From the NCBI GenBank assembly GCA_021851875.1, contig JAJZQI010000016.1, forward strand, positions 1-51,816: a DNA stretch of 51,816 bases, given 5' to 3'. How positions within the stretch are numbered: the first letter of the stretch is position 1; each line of letters opens with the position of its first letter. Of the stretch, positions 21,829 to 29,203 are shown one piece after another. The position numbers and the translations under genes were made by a program. This DNA comes from Pseudomonadota bacterium. Lineage in GTDB: Bacteria; Pseudomonadota; Gammaproteobacteria; Burkholderiales; JAJZQI01. Below the pieces are notes generated by a model. It was not told where the DNA came from, made no database searches, and saw nothing but the letters and a program-made list of their open reading frames with translations.

Positions 21829-22044
21829 TCAGTCCGGCCAAACACGGTCGTCATTCAGGTAGATCTTCTTCGGTTCTGCCGGTTTAGCCGGTTTGGCAGC
21901 AGGTGCCGGAGCGGGTGCAACCGCTTCAACCGGCTTTGACTCACTGGCAGTCTTGGCGGCTGCTGTGCGCGTTGTACGCGGGCGAGTGGCAGCAGGACTC
22001 TGGATGCTAGCTTTCAGTTTGTCCTGCAAAGTGTTCTTGCTCAT
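21829..22044 (-). CDS. mcdB: Carboxysome positioning protein McdB (alpha type)
   Basis: 71-aa protein: a short N-terminal MSKNTLQDKLKASIQ segment, a low-complexity Ala/Pro/Lys middle (APAPAPAAKPAKPAEP) predicted to be disordered, and a C-terminal DDRVWPD end with the single Trp expected of alpha-McdB. Alpha-McdB proteins link carboxysomes to the nucleoid-bound ATPase McdA. The start codon overlaps the mcdA stop (ATGA). The call rests on the partner gene, the disordered composition and the Trp end; sequence conservation in this family is low. Confidence 0.82.
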   Translation of the reverse strand: MSKNTLQDKLKASIQSPAATRPRTTRTAAAKTASESKPVEAVAPAPAPAAKPAKPAEPKKIYLNDDRVWPD

Positions 22045-22670
22045 AAAACCTCCTGTAGGATTGATTCGATTTCCTGTACCGCATCGCGTGCGCGCGGGCC
22101 AAGCTGATAGACGCTTTTGCCTTCGAGCATGGCCAGGCGGAAAACGGCTCTGCGCTTTACTGTGGATTGCAGAATAGGCAGCGGCATCTGTCCCAGCACC
22201 TGACTCATTGCGCGCGACAGGGCACTTTTGTCTTCCACCTGATTCAACAGCAGCCAGGCTTTCAGGCCCGGATTGCTGCCGCGCGCCTTGTCGATCGCCT
22301 GGGAAGCGGACGAGCTGGCCCACAGATCAAGTGGCGAGGGCAAGACGGGAATCAAGGCCTGGTCGACACGCTTGAGAAAGCGGCCGGTGATATTCATGTC
22401 AACCGAAGGCGGGCAATCCACCACAACGTAATCAAAACGGCTGGCCAGTTCGTCCAACCGCTCGACGGTGGAGCCGGCATGCACTTCCATGCCCGCACTG
22501 ACATCGCCGGCAGCCCACTGCGACCAGTGCTGCAAGGCACCCTGAGGGTCGGCATCGAGCAGAGCCACACTACCACGCTGGGCCAGACCGGCAGCCAGAT
22601 TCAATGCCAGGGTGGATTTGCCGCAGCCCCCCTTGAGATTGGCCAGTGCGAACGTTTTGGCTGATGGCAT
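22041..22670 (-). CDS. mcdA: Carboxysome positioning ATPase McdA (ParA family)
   Basis: 209-aa ParA/MinD-type ATPase. The deviant Walker A NLKGGCGKSTL is at residues about 9-19, with the signature Lys before GG; switch I DADPQGALQHW is near 39-49 and Walker B VVVDCPPSVD near 82-91. The ribosome site GAGGGA overlaps the acRAF stop. ParA proteins of this size inside cso loci form gradients on the nucleoid that space carboxysomes. Being between acRAF and mcdB makes plasmid or chromosome partitioning unlikely. Confidence 0.9.
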   Translation of the reverse strand: MPSAKTFALANLKGGCGKSTLALNLAAGLAQRGSVALLDADPQGALQHWSQWAAGDVSAGMEVHAGSTVERLDELASRFDYVVVDCPPSVDMNITGRFLKRVDQALIPVLPSPLDLWASSSASQAIDKARGSNPGLKAWLLLNQVEDKSALSRAMSQVLGQMPLPILQSTVKRRAVFRLAMLEGKSVYQLGPRARDAVQEIESILQEVL

Positions 22671-22678
22671 GGCGTCCC

Positions 22679-22951
22679 TCAGGCAGCCTGGCCCAGGGCA
22701 AGCGTATTGACGTTGCCGGCAAAATCATATTCTTGCGGTTCAAGCTGATCGGCATTGGCACTGATGCTGACACTGACATGCGTTTTGCCGAAATTCAGGT
22801 CGGGATAGTAGCCGGTTTTCTCCGACAGATCGGCCAGCCGATCGAGAAAGTCTCGCGTATCGCTATAGCAAGCGAATTCGTAACGGCGAGTCATCATTTT
22901 CTGGCGCTTTTCCACTTGCCAGCCATCGATCGCGAGCAATTCCTGAGACAT
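22679..22951 (-). CDS. Alpha-carboxysome Rubisco assembly factor acRAF (PCD-like)
   Basis: 90-aa protein of the pterin-4a-carbinolamine dehydratase-like fold; in alpha-carboxysome loci this family (acRAF) helps Rubisco assembly. Visible segments are WQVEKRQKMMTRRYEFACYS, then DTRDFLDRLADLSEKTGYYPDLNFGKTHVSVSI. The start MSQELLAIDGW has an AAGGAG ribosome site; an in-frame start 11 codons upstream lacks one. It is the first gene of the acRAF-mcdA-mcdB group and lies 240 bp downstream of cbbR on the same strand. Confidence 0.88.
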   Translation of the reverse strand: MSQELLAIDGWQVEKRQKMMTRRYEFACYSDTRDFLDRLADLSEKTGYYPDLNFGKTHVSVSISANADQLEPQEYDFAGNVNTLALGQAA

Positions 22952-23128
22952 GCTGAGCTCCTTTAAAAGCCATGGCAGGTACAAACCACAGCAGCCGAAC
23001 TGGCCTGCAACGAATGGACCTTTCTGCCAAAAGGTACTGCGCCGCGAAGATATTCCGACTGGCGCAAATCACGCTCACACTGTATTACTGTATACAAATT
23101 AATAAAAGTAAATGTTTTTAATGATAAC

Positions 23129-23146
23129 CATACATTTTAATGTATG
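23129..23146. promoter_or_regulatory. Palindrome upstream of acRAF
   Basis: CATACATT, TT, AATGTATG: perfect 8-bp arms in the AT-rich 240-bp spacer between cbbR and acRAF. It has no T run or GC stem, so an operator is more likely than a terminator. The bound factor is unknown. Confidence 0.45.
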
Positions 23147-23191
23147 AATTGAGACAAGAAATCCCTTATCAATCAAAGCAACAGAATCCAC

Positions 23192-24112
23192 TCACGGAGC
23201 AGGGATTTGCGGCAAATGGATAATGTTTTGCGCCTCATTCAGCACAAAATCGTGAAACGCCTGCGCAATAGGGGACAAGCGCTTGCCGCTGCGGGTAACC
23301 AGATACCACTCCTTCATGATGGGGAAACCCTCGACGCTCAGAATGGCAATGCGCTTGAGCTCCAATTCGAATTCCAGCGTATGCAGCGAGACGATACCCA
23401 GACCGAGACCCGCCATCACGGCGTGCTTGATCGCCTCATTGCGGCTCATTTCCATCGAGGTATTGAGGTGCACATCCCGACTCTGGAAAAAACGCTCAAC
23501 CGCGTTACGCGTGCCCGAACCGCGCTCGCGCAGGATAAAGTGCTCATCCATCAAGCGCGTCAGCGGGATGCGCTTCTCCTTGACTAAAGGATGATCCGGC
23601 CTGGCAATGACGACCAGCGGATTCTGCATGAAAGCCCGATAGGAGAGCGGAATCCCTTCCGGCGGCGTACCCATGATCGCCATGTCGGGAATATTGTCCT
23701 GCAAGGCACTCACCACATTCTGCCGGTTGGTCACCTCCAGATGCACCTTGACGCCCGCGTGCTGCTTCATGAACTCGGCCAACAGATAAGGCGCAAAGTA
23801 CTTGCAGGTGGCCGTTGCCGTAATCGCCAGCGCCCCGCGCTTCACACCCTTCATGTCATCCATCAGCGACTCGATATCGCGGAACTGCTCGGCGATATTG
23901 CGACTGAAGTCATACATCTCCCGCCCGGCCTCGGTCAGAAAGATCTTTTTGCCCATCTGCTCAAACAGCGGCAAACCCACCTCATCTTCCAACTGCTTGA
24001 TCTGAGTTGAAACAGCCGGCTGAGTCAAATGCAGCTCTTCCGACGCGCGCGTAAAGCTGGAGTGACGCGCAACCGCCTCCAACAACTTCAATTGCCTAAA
24101 AGTCACGTTCAT
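23192..24112 (-). CDS. cbbR: LysR-type regulator CbbR, cso-linked copy
   Basis: 306 aa. The N-terminal winged helix-turn-helix (FRQLKLLEAVARHSSFTRAS, then LTQPAVSTQIKQLEDEVG) is followed by the effector domain typical of CbbR (PEGIPLSYRAFMQNPLVVIA, RERGSGTRNAVERFF, NEAIKHAVMAGLGLGIVSLH). CbbR proteins activate Calvin cycle operons in response to metabolites such as RuBP or NADPH. It is divergent from the cso operon, with a CbbR-type box between. It is one of three cbbR genes in the window, each paired with its own target operon. Confidence 0.93.
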   Translation of the reverse strand: MNVTFRQLKLLEAVARHSSFTRASEELHLTQPAVSTQIKQLEDEVGLPLFEQMGKKIFLTEAGREMYDFSRNIAEQFRDIESLMDDMKGVKRGALAITATATCKYFAPYLLAEFMKQHAGVKVHLEVTNRQNVVSALQDNIPDMAIMGTPPEGIPLSYRAFMQNPLVVIARPDHPLVKEKRIPLTRLMDEHFILRERGSGTRNAVERFFQSRDVHLNTSMEMSRNEAIKHAVMAGLGLGIVSLHTLEFELELKRIAILSVEGFPIMKEWYLVTRSGKRLSPIAQAFHDFVLNEAQNIIHLPQIPAP

Positions 24113-24169
24113 GGATTACCCCCTAGCAAGCGCCCAAAGTAGGCGCACCAACAGAATCATTCATCATAG

Positions 24170-24225
24170 ATTATGATAACAATAAATATTATTCATTTTC
24201 AATTATGATCTCGCGCCCGTAATAT
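24170..24225 (+). promoter_or_regulatory. CbbR box and cso operon promoter
   Basis: The AT-rich element at 24171-24195 (TTATGATAACAATAAAT, then ATTATT) matches the element before cbbL at 22 of 25 positions. ATTATGAT occurs twice (24170-24177 and 24202-24209), typical of LysR-type sites. A -10-like TAATAT starts at 24220, exactly 49 bp after the start of the box, the same spacing as before cbbL. A weak -35 (TTTCAA) is 16-17 bp before it. Transcription from here would leave a leader of roughly 480 nt that runs through both palindromic elements to csoS2. Confidence 0.7.
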
Positions 24226-24268
24226 CCGTCCCAAGGGCAAAGTTGAAAAACCCTGCCTGACACTCTTA

Positions 24269-24408
24269 AGGAACTTCTGCATAGCCCCATTGCGGGCTCC
24301 GGACAGGTTGAATGGCTGAGTTGACGTGATGTACGGCCATTAGCGTCAACCAGGCTGATCAGCCAACCCGGGCACGCAACGCCGTAGTGGGGCTATTCAG
24401 GGGTTCCT
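24269..24408. mobile_element. MITE-like palindromic element 1
   Basis: A 140-bp unit with imperfect 21-bp terminal inverted repeats: AGGAACTTCTGCATAGCCCC at 24269 against the complement of the segment ending at 24408 (17 of 21 match). The inside also folds (GTTGACG with CGTCAAC, GGCTGA with TCAGCC). There is no coding sequence. The ends resemble those of IS5-type insertion sequences, a resemblance from memory only. No clear target duplication is seen. Confidence 0.65.
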
Positions 24409-24424
24409 AGGAAATCTGTAGATA

Positions 24425-24688
24425 AGGAAGTCCTGAACAAGTTGTCGCCGCCACTGCGAGGCTTGAAGCAGCCAGATGCAAGGCACGCTTCTTGCCAATG
24501 GCCGTAGCCCTTGGCAAGAAGCGTAACGCCGCAGATGGCTGCTTCAAGCCTCGCCCTCCGGGGCGAACAGGACAGCTCGCACTCTGCGTTGCATTTTCTC
24601 GACAGGCCACAGCATGCCTTCGAAAACACGCCTTGATTGCAAGCTGCCCTGTACGCCAGTGGTAGCGAAAACTTGTTCAGGACTTCCT
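24425..24688. mobile_element. MITE-like palindromic element 2, ending at the csoS2 ribosome site
   Basis: A 264-bp unit with perfect 19-bp terminal inverted repeats (AGGAAGTCCTGAACAAGTT at 24425-24443, complement at 24670-24688). A second perfect 19-bp inverted pair lies inside (24456-24474 with 24536-24554), and a third perfect 13-bp pair inside that (24485-24497 with 24512-24524). There is no coding sequence. Its right end is 24 bp from the csoS2 ATG. It looks like a non-autonomous transposable element. With element 1 it occupies most of the cbbR-csoS2 gap. Confidence 0.75.
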
Positions 24689-24712
24689 CAGCGAAGCAAA
24701 AGGAATCCATCC

Positions 24713-26536
24713 ATGAGCCAAGCGACTGAACAAGCTGCGACTCCGCGGTTGAGCGGCCGAGAGGCTGCTATCGCGAGGAGGCAAGCTCTGGCTACGCACG
24801 GAAAGGCCGCCCTCAAAGGCACCTCTCCGGCACAGCCAGCGGCACCCGCCCCTCAAGCGCAAACGCCCGCACCGAGTCAGGCAGATGTTTCAAGCACTGT
24901 TGTAAGCACGCCTGCTGAAAGCGCTGCTGCAGTTCAGGGTCACACCTGCTCCTGCCAGCACAACAGCACCCGCACCGAGGCATCCACTCCGATTCCTCCG
25001 GCACCGGTACCGGCATCACGTCAGCGCCGTATCGAGCAATCGCTGAAAGGTCGCGGCAACGCACCTGCAGCTCGCCCGACCGGCCGTGTACGCCCGGCCC
25101 CGCCGAAGGTTGAAGTGGGCACCACGCTGTCCGGTTCCGAAGTAACCGGCACCCAGGTAGAACGCACCACCCGCGTAACCGGCAACGAACCCGGCACCTG
25201 CCGCACTGTAACCGGCACCGAATACATCGGCACCGAGCAGTACAGCAAGTTCTGCGGTACATCACCGACGCCGAATGCCGCCAAGGTCGGCGTGTCCACC
25301 ACCAGCCACGGTCGCTCGGTGACCGGCACTGAAGTGGGCCGTATCGCCAAGGTAACCGGCGACGAAAGCGGTACCTGCAAACGCGTAACCGGTACCGAGT
25401 ACCTGTCTGCAGAAGAGTCTTCCGCTTTCTGCGGTACGCGTCTGGAGCCGTCCGCCGAAAAGGTCACTGTTGGCCGTACCGCCGGCAGCAACCTGTTTAC
25501 CGGTGGCGATGCCGACCGCAGCAGCCGTGTAACCGGCGGCGATGCAGGCGCAGGCAGCCGTGTAACCGGGGGCAACTACGCCAATCCCGGCATCCGTCGC
25601 GAGCAGGGGGACAGCCTAAAAAAGCCCCAAGCCAGTCACCCGAGCGTTGGCAGCGCGGTGAGAGGCACCCTACCGGTGCTTCCGCCGAGCCGTACCGCCG
25701 CTGAAGCTTCTGCTTCTTCACGAGTGACTGGTTCTCGCTACTTAACTGACGATCCGTTCATTTCGACCCAGCGGGCTCAGCCGTTTATGCCGCCCGCCAT
25801 GGCCGCCCGGATGTTACGGGAAAGTCAGGTAACCGGAATGGTGATGGCTATGCCGAGCAAATTGACAGGTGATGAATATCACGCCAGCAAGCCGGTAACA
25901 GGGACTTCGTCCATCGCGGTTGAACATCTGGTGTCGCGCCCTGCCGGCGCAAGCACCGGCCGCACCCTGGGCGAAGCCATCTATGTGCACCCCCGGGCCA
26001 CAAGCCCGGATGCTGCGGCAGACCTCGGCCACAACCGGCTGATGGATGAACCGCAGGCGCAATTGCCGAGTGGATCGGGTGCGTTTTCCATGACTTCGCC
26101 AACCATGGCCGCAGGACAACGCAACCAGGCCCGCATTACCGGCAGTGCTTACGGTGGAGGCAGCGGCCGCATCAGCGGTTCGATGGCCCGGGCCGTAGGA
26201 CTGGTATCGGGTACACCGGAATTTCGTTATCGCGACGACAGCCAGCCTGTTGCACGCATCGAAGCCCCGGTGGAACAACCTTCGACTGAACGCATTACCG
26301 GTGAAGGCCGCGAGCGCACGATTACAGGCGACGCCTGGGATCGCGGCGACCGCGTAACCGGCACCGAAGGTCAGTCTGCAACACGTCGTAATCCGACCTT
26401 GCGCGGCATGCCGCCTGTGGTACGACAAACAAGGCAAACGGAAAAGCCGGAAGCAGCGGAAATTCGCATCACCGGTGGTAGCGGTCCGGCAACCAAGGGG
26501 GCCACAGTGACCCTCTCTGGTGGAGCACGCGGTTAA
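24713..26536 (+). CDS. csoS2: Carboxysome scaffold protein CsoS2
   Basis: Disordered scaffold that binds Rubisco through N-terminal repeats and the shell through middle and C-terminal repeats. 607 aa, clearly shorter than the roughly 870 aa of Halothiobacillus. I see only two N-repeats (residues about 12-34, GREAAIARRQALATHGK, and a weaker one at 101-123), two full M-repeats (130-185 and 189-245, each with VTGTE and paired Cys: GTCRTVTGTEY/KFCGT, GTCKRVTGTEY/AFCGT) and a degenerate third without Cys (248-289). The conserved C-terminal region with many V/I-T/S-G motifs follows. The start at MSQATEQ has an AAGGAA ribosome site. An in-frame slippery heptamer lies at codons 302-304. Confidence 0.95.
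   Translation: MSQATEQAATPRLSGREAAIARRQALATHGKAALKGTSPAQPAAPAPQAQTPAPSQADVSSTVVSTPAESAAAVQGHTCSCQHNSTRTEASTPIPPAPVPASRQRRIEQSLKGRGNAPAARPTGRVRPAPPKVEVGTTLSGSEVTGTQVERTTRVTGNEPGTCRTVTGTEYIGTEQYSKFCGTSPTPNAAKVGVSTTSHGRSVTGTEVGRIAKVTGDESGTCKRVTGTEYLSAEESSAFCGTRLEPSAEKVTVGRTAGSNLFTGGDADRSSRVTGGDAGAGSRVTGGNYANPGIRREQGDSLKKPQASHPSVGSAVRGTLPVLPPSRTAAEASASSRVTGSRYLTDDPFISTQRAQPFMPPAMAARMLRESQVTGMVMAMPSKLTGDEYHASKPVTGTSSIAVEHLVSRPAGASTGRTLGEAIYVHPRATSPDAAADLGHNRLMDEPQAQLPSGSGAFSMTSPTMAAGQRNQARITGSAYGGGSGRISGSMARAVGLVSGTPEFRYRDDSQPVARIEAPVEQPSTERITGEGRERTITGDAWDRGDRVTGTEGQSATRRNPTLRGMPPVVRQTRQTEKPEAAEIRITGGSGPATKGATVTLSGGARG
25618..25661 (+). promoter_or_regulatory. Candidate -1 programmed frameshift site in csoS2
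   Basis: The heptamer A AAA AAG (25618-25624) is in the exact frame needed for tandem slippage (zero-frame codons CTA AAA AAG). A stem-loop follows 11 nt later: TCACC (25636-25640) pairs with GGTGA (25657-25661), and GCG (25644-25646) with CGC (25654-25656), around a 7-nt loop. After a -1 shift the frame closes at TGA 25702-25704, giving a product of about 330 aa that keeps the N- and M-repeats but loses the C-terminal region. This matches the short CsoS2A and long CsoS2B forms known from Halothiobacillus. Confidence 0.75.
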
Positions 26537-26569
26537 TTCGGCAGCAGATGAAATTGGATATTCGTTGAA

Positions 26570-28180
26570 ATGAACACTCGTAACCGCCCTGAACATATGA
26601 AACAGCCTAGCCAGACTGCACCCGTTGCAATGGCTATGAAGAGCACACCGGTCACGCACGCCATGGCAACAAACATTGTTGCCTCCTGGCCGCAGCGCCC
26701 AAGTTTCTGCCCGCCCGGCAGCCACTTGGACTCGCGTGGCGAGTGTGTGCCCGATGCTCAATCGACAGACGGTCACCCGCTGGTACAGGCAGCCCAAAAC
26801 GCCCGCCTGGCCGAGTACGAGCGCACTGTTCGTGCGCGTTTCGACGGTATCGTGCCGGCTTTGAAGCGTATTTCAGCCTTACAGCACGAGGAAGATTTCG
26901 TGCAACGTGGTCAGGAGATTGCGCGGGAGACACTGGGTTTTGTGTTGCCCGCGCAAGTTCTTCAAGACTCCTGGGTTTCTACCCTGGACATGAAACAACT
27001 TTACGGATTCAGCGTACTGCATACGTTTCGGGATCTCGCTGCCCAGCTGCCTTTGCCGCTCGACAGCCGTGCCGAAGAAGCAGAAAACATGACGCGCTTT
27101 TTAATTGAGTGCGGCTTCCACGAAGTGGATGTCAGCCCCTGTGCCGACGGCCGCCTGAAAGGCCTGCTGCAGTACATCCTGCGCCTGCCGCAGCGTGCCG
27201 TACTGCGGGTGCAGTCCCATGCGGGCGCCATGTTCGACGTGGAAGGCAATGTTAAGAAATGGGCCGAAACCGAATTGCGCCGCTTCCGCGAGGGTCTGCC
27301 CACGCTACCGGATGCAGGAACCCGCTACCTGAAGATTGCGGTGTACCACTACAGCAGCTCGGACCCGACGCACGAGGGCTGTGCGGCACACGGCAGTAAC
27401 GAACTGGGCGCCGCCGAAGCGGCATTGAACAAACTGAAGGCTTTGCGTACCGCTATTGAAAACGGCTTCTGCTGCGGCGCTTCGCTGGCGACTCTGCTGA
27501 TCGGCGTGGATACCGACACCGACAGCATCAAGATTCACATCCCCGACAGTAAGGGTGAAATGAGTCTGTATCGCCTGGTAGACAACGCCGAGCTGTTTGA
27601 GGCCACGAAAAACATGAATGCGGCACAAGCGCGCGAATACATTCTCGCCGCCATCGACAAGGCTGCCCAGACTGTGGGCTGGGGCCAGGGCGAGGGCGCG
27701 CCGGAAGCAGGCATGCGCCGCCTGATCGCCCGCCTGTTCGAGAACAACTGCTCGCAGATCGCTTATGTAAAGAGCGAACACGGCGGGCGCTACCAGGACA
27801 TCGGCCACCAGGAACGTTTTATTTGTGTGGGCGAAGGATTTGATGAATTGCAGCTGCGCAACCTGACTTATCTGGCGCAACTGTACACGGTGGAAGAAGG
27901 CGCAAAGGACCTGGATGTCGGCATCAAGATTTTTACCGGGCTGAATATCCGTCGCGGTTTGCCGGCCCCCATCGCCATCCACAACCGTTATGACGCAGGC
28001 GTGCCGGGCGCGCGTGAGCGAGCGATTGAGCGTTGCAAACGCATTCACGACGCTATCCACAACCGCTACCGGAGCCTGGTTGAGCAAGGACTGATCGTGT
28101 GCGGCCTGACAATTCAGGCCAAGACGCCGGGCAGCCCGCTGGAAGTAGTCGAATTGGTTGATGAACCGGTTGGACATTGA
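26570..28180 (+). CDS. csoSCA: Carboxysomal carbonic anhydrase CsoSCA (CsoS3)
   Basis: Epsilon-class (beta-like) carbonic anhydrase inside the alpha-carboxysome; it turns bicarbonate into CO2 next to Rubisco. 536 aa. Zinc ligands and catalytic dyad are intact: C191, D193 and R195 in CADGR, then H260 and C271 in VYHYSSSDPTHEGC; the spacing equals that of the Halothiobacillus enzyme (C173, D175, R177, H242, C253). The first five residues MNTRN also match that protein, supporting this weakly led start. The N-terminal 80 residues are variable and probably disordered. It follows csoS2 by 33 bp. Confidence 0.96.
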   Translation: MNTRNRPEHMKQPSQTAPVAMAMKSTPVTHAMATNIVASWPQRPSFCPPGSHLDSRGECVPDAQSTDGHPLVQAAQNARLAEYERTVRARFDGIVPALKRISALQHEEDFVQRGQEIARETLGFVLPAQVLQDSWVSTLDMKQLYGFSVLHTFRDLAAQLPLPLDSRAEEAENMTRFLIECGFHEVDVSPCADGRLKGLLQYILRLPQRAVLRVQSHAGAMFDVEGNVKKWAETELRRFREGLPTLPDAGTRYLKIAVYHYSSSDPTHEGCAAHGSNELGAAEAALNKLKALRTAIENGFCCGASLATLLIGVDTDTDSIKIHIPDSKGEMSLYRLVDNAELFEATKNMNAAQAREYILAAIDKAAQTVGWGQGEGAPEAGMRRLIARLFENNCSQIAYVKSEHGGRYQDIGHQERFICVGEGFDELQLRNLTYLAQLYTVEEGAKDLDVGIKIFTGLNIRRGLPAPIAIHNRYDAGVPGARERAIERCKRIHDAIHNRYRSLVEQGLIVCGLTIQAKTPGSPLEVVELVDEPVGH

Positions 28181-28314
28181 TGGAAACGCCGGATGTATGG
28201 CGTTTCCATGCCGGGCGCGGAAGCGCCAGGTCGCTCAATGATGCAAGTCATTGAAGGCGTGAGGTTATGCGGACCTGTGCCGCGTAACCGTCCGACCGAC
28301 TGATTCCTCAAGGA
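28180..28314. repeat. Hairpin cluster between csoSCA and csoS4A
   Basis: Four stems in about 135 bp. The first starts at the csoSCA stop (ATGGAAACGCC 28180-28190 with GGCGTTTCCAT 28199-28209, perfect 11 bp). The second is GGCGC/GCGCC around a GGAA tetraloop (28214-28227). The third is TCAATGA/TCATTGA (28235-28254). The fourth is CCGACT with AGTCGG (about 28297-28314). The section 28224-28259 is an inverted copy of 29270-29305. None has a T run, so mRNA processing or stability is more likely than termination. Confidence 0.65.
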
Positions 28315-28342
28315 AGAAGTCGGAATTTACTGAGGTGAAGCA

Positions 28343-28594
28343 ATGAAAATCATGCGCGTAGAAAAAACGCTCGTTTCGACGAATCGGGTGCAGGAAATGG
28401 GCAACCGCCCGCTCCTGGTGGTGCAGGAAAAAACCGGCGGCGCCCGCAGCGTGGCGGTCGATGCCATCGGCTGCATCCCCGGCGACTGGGTGATCTGCGT
28501 GGGCAGCTCGGCTGCGCGCGAAGCGGCCGGCGCCAAGGACTTCCCCAGTGATCTGACCATCATCGGCATCATCGATCACTGGCAGGAGAGCTGA
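28343..28594 (+). CDS. csoS4A: Carboxysome shell vertex protein CsoS4A
   Basis: 83-aa bacterial microcompartment vertex (BMV, EutN/CcmL) protein; pentamers cap the shell corners. It starts MKIMRVEKTLVSTNR and carries the GCIPGDWVICVGSSAAREA segment typical of the family. A GAGGTGA ribosome site precedes the ATG. csoS4B starts one base after its stop, so the two are translationally coupled. Confidence 0.96.
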   Translation: MKIMRVEKTLVSTNRVQEMGNRPLLVVQEKTGGARSVAVDAIGCIPGDWVICVGSSAAREAAGAKDFPSDLTIIGIIDHWQES

Positions 28595-28595
28595 C

Positions 28596-28856
28596 ATGGA
28601 AATCATGCGTGTGGTGTCCGACCTGGTCGTCACGCGGCGGATTCCCGGACTGCTGACCAGTTCGCTGCTGATACTGGCAGACCAGAAAGGCAAGTTGTCT
28701 GTGGCAGTGGATCCGGTGGGTGTGCCGCCGGGCAAATGGGTGATTACAGTGGCCGGCTCTGCGGCGCGTTACGCGGCCGGCAACTACAAGATACTGACCG
28801 ACCTGACCGTAGCCGGAATCATCGATCAGTGGGAAGAAGACGCACCGGCCAAGTGA
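28596..28856 (+). CDS. csoS4B: Carboxysome shell vertex protein CsoS4B
   Basis: 86-aa BMV vertex protein, paralogue of CsoS4A: MEIMRVVSDLVVTRR at the start and VGVPPGKWVITVAGSAARYA in the middle. A GGAGAG ribosome site lies inside the end of csoS4A. Low-copy pentamer subunits such as these close the icosahedral shell. Followed by the csoS1 genes. Confidence 0.96.
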   Translation: MEIMRVVSDLVVTRRIPGLLTSSLLILADQKGKLSVAVDPVGVPPGKWVITVAGSAARYAAGNYKILTDLTVAGIIDQWEEDAPAK

Positions 28857-28906
28857 AGGTGGTCTGTTTAGGGTTAAGACGAAGTTTTATTTAAAGGAGC
28901 ATCAAA

Positions 28907-29197
28907 ATGGCAAATGGTATGACTGGTATTGCACTGGGCATGATTGAAACCCGCGGTCTGGTTCCGGCGATTGAAGCCGCCGACGCCATGACCAAGGCGG
29001 CTGAAGTCCGTCTGATCGGCCGCCAGTTCGTCGGCGGCGGTTACGTGACCGTGCTGGTGCGCGGCGAAACCGGTGCGGTAAACGCCGCTGTACGTGCCGG
29101 TGCTGATGCCTGCGAACGCGTCGGTGACGGCCTGGTCGCTGCGCACATCATCGCCCGCGTGCACAGCGAAGTTGAAGGCATCCTGCCGACCGCCTAA
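28907..29197 (+). CDS. csoS1: Carboxysome shell hexamer protein CsoS1 (copy 1)
   Basis: 96-aa single-domain BMC hexamer protein, the main facet tile. The core (GIALGMIETRGLVPAIEAAD, RLIGRQFVGGGYVTVLVRGE) is identical with the other three copies; only the C-terminal end differs (GILPTA). An AAAGGAG ribosome site precedes the ATG. Its nucleotide sequence differs from copies 2-4 at a number of silent sites, so it is the most diverged copy. A 206-bp hairpin-rich spacer separates it from copy 2. Confidence 0.97.
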   Translation: MANGMTGIALGMIETRGLVPAIEAADAMTKAAEVRLIGRQFVGGGYVTVLVRGETGAVNAAVRAGADACERVGDGLVAAHIIARVHSEVEGILPTA

Positions 29198-29203
29198 GTA
29201 AAT

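Noticed and set aside
22041-22670. mcdA as a chromosomal or plasmid ParA
   Set aside because: No ParB or parS-like site is nearby; the partner is a small disordered protein with a C-terminal Trp, and the neighbour is acRAF, so carboxysome positioning fits better.
24393-24710. Open frame on the minus strand over the palindromic element before csoS2
   Set aside because: It runs through nested inverted repeats of a MITE-like unit and has no family likeness, so it is not a transposase.
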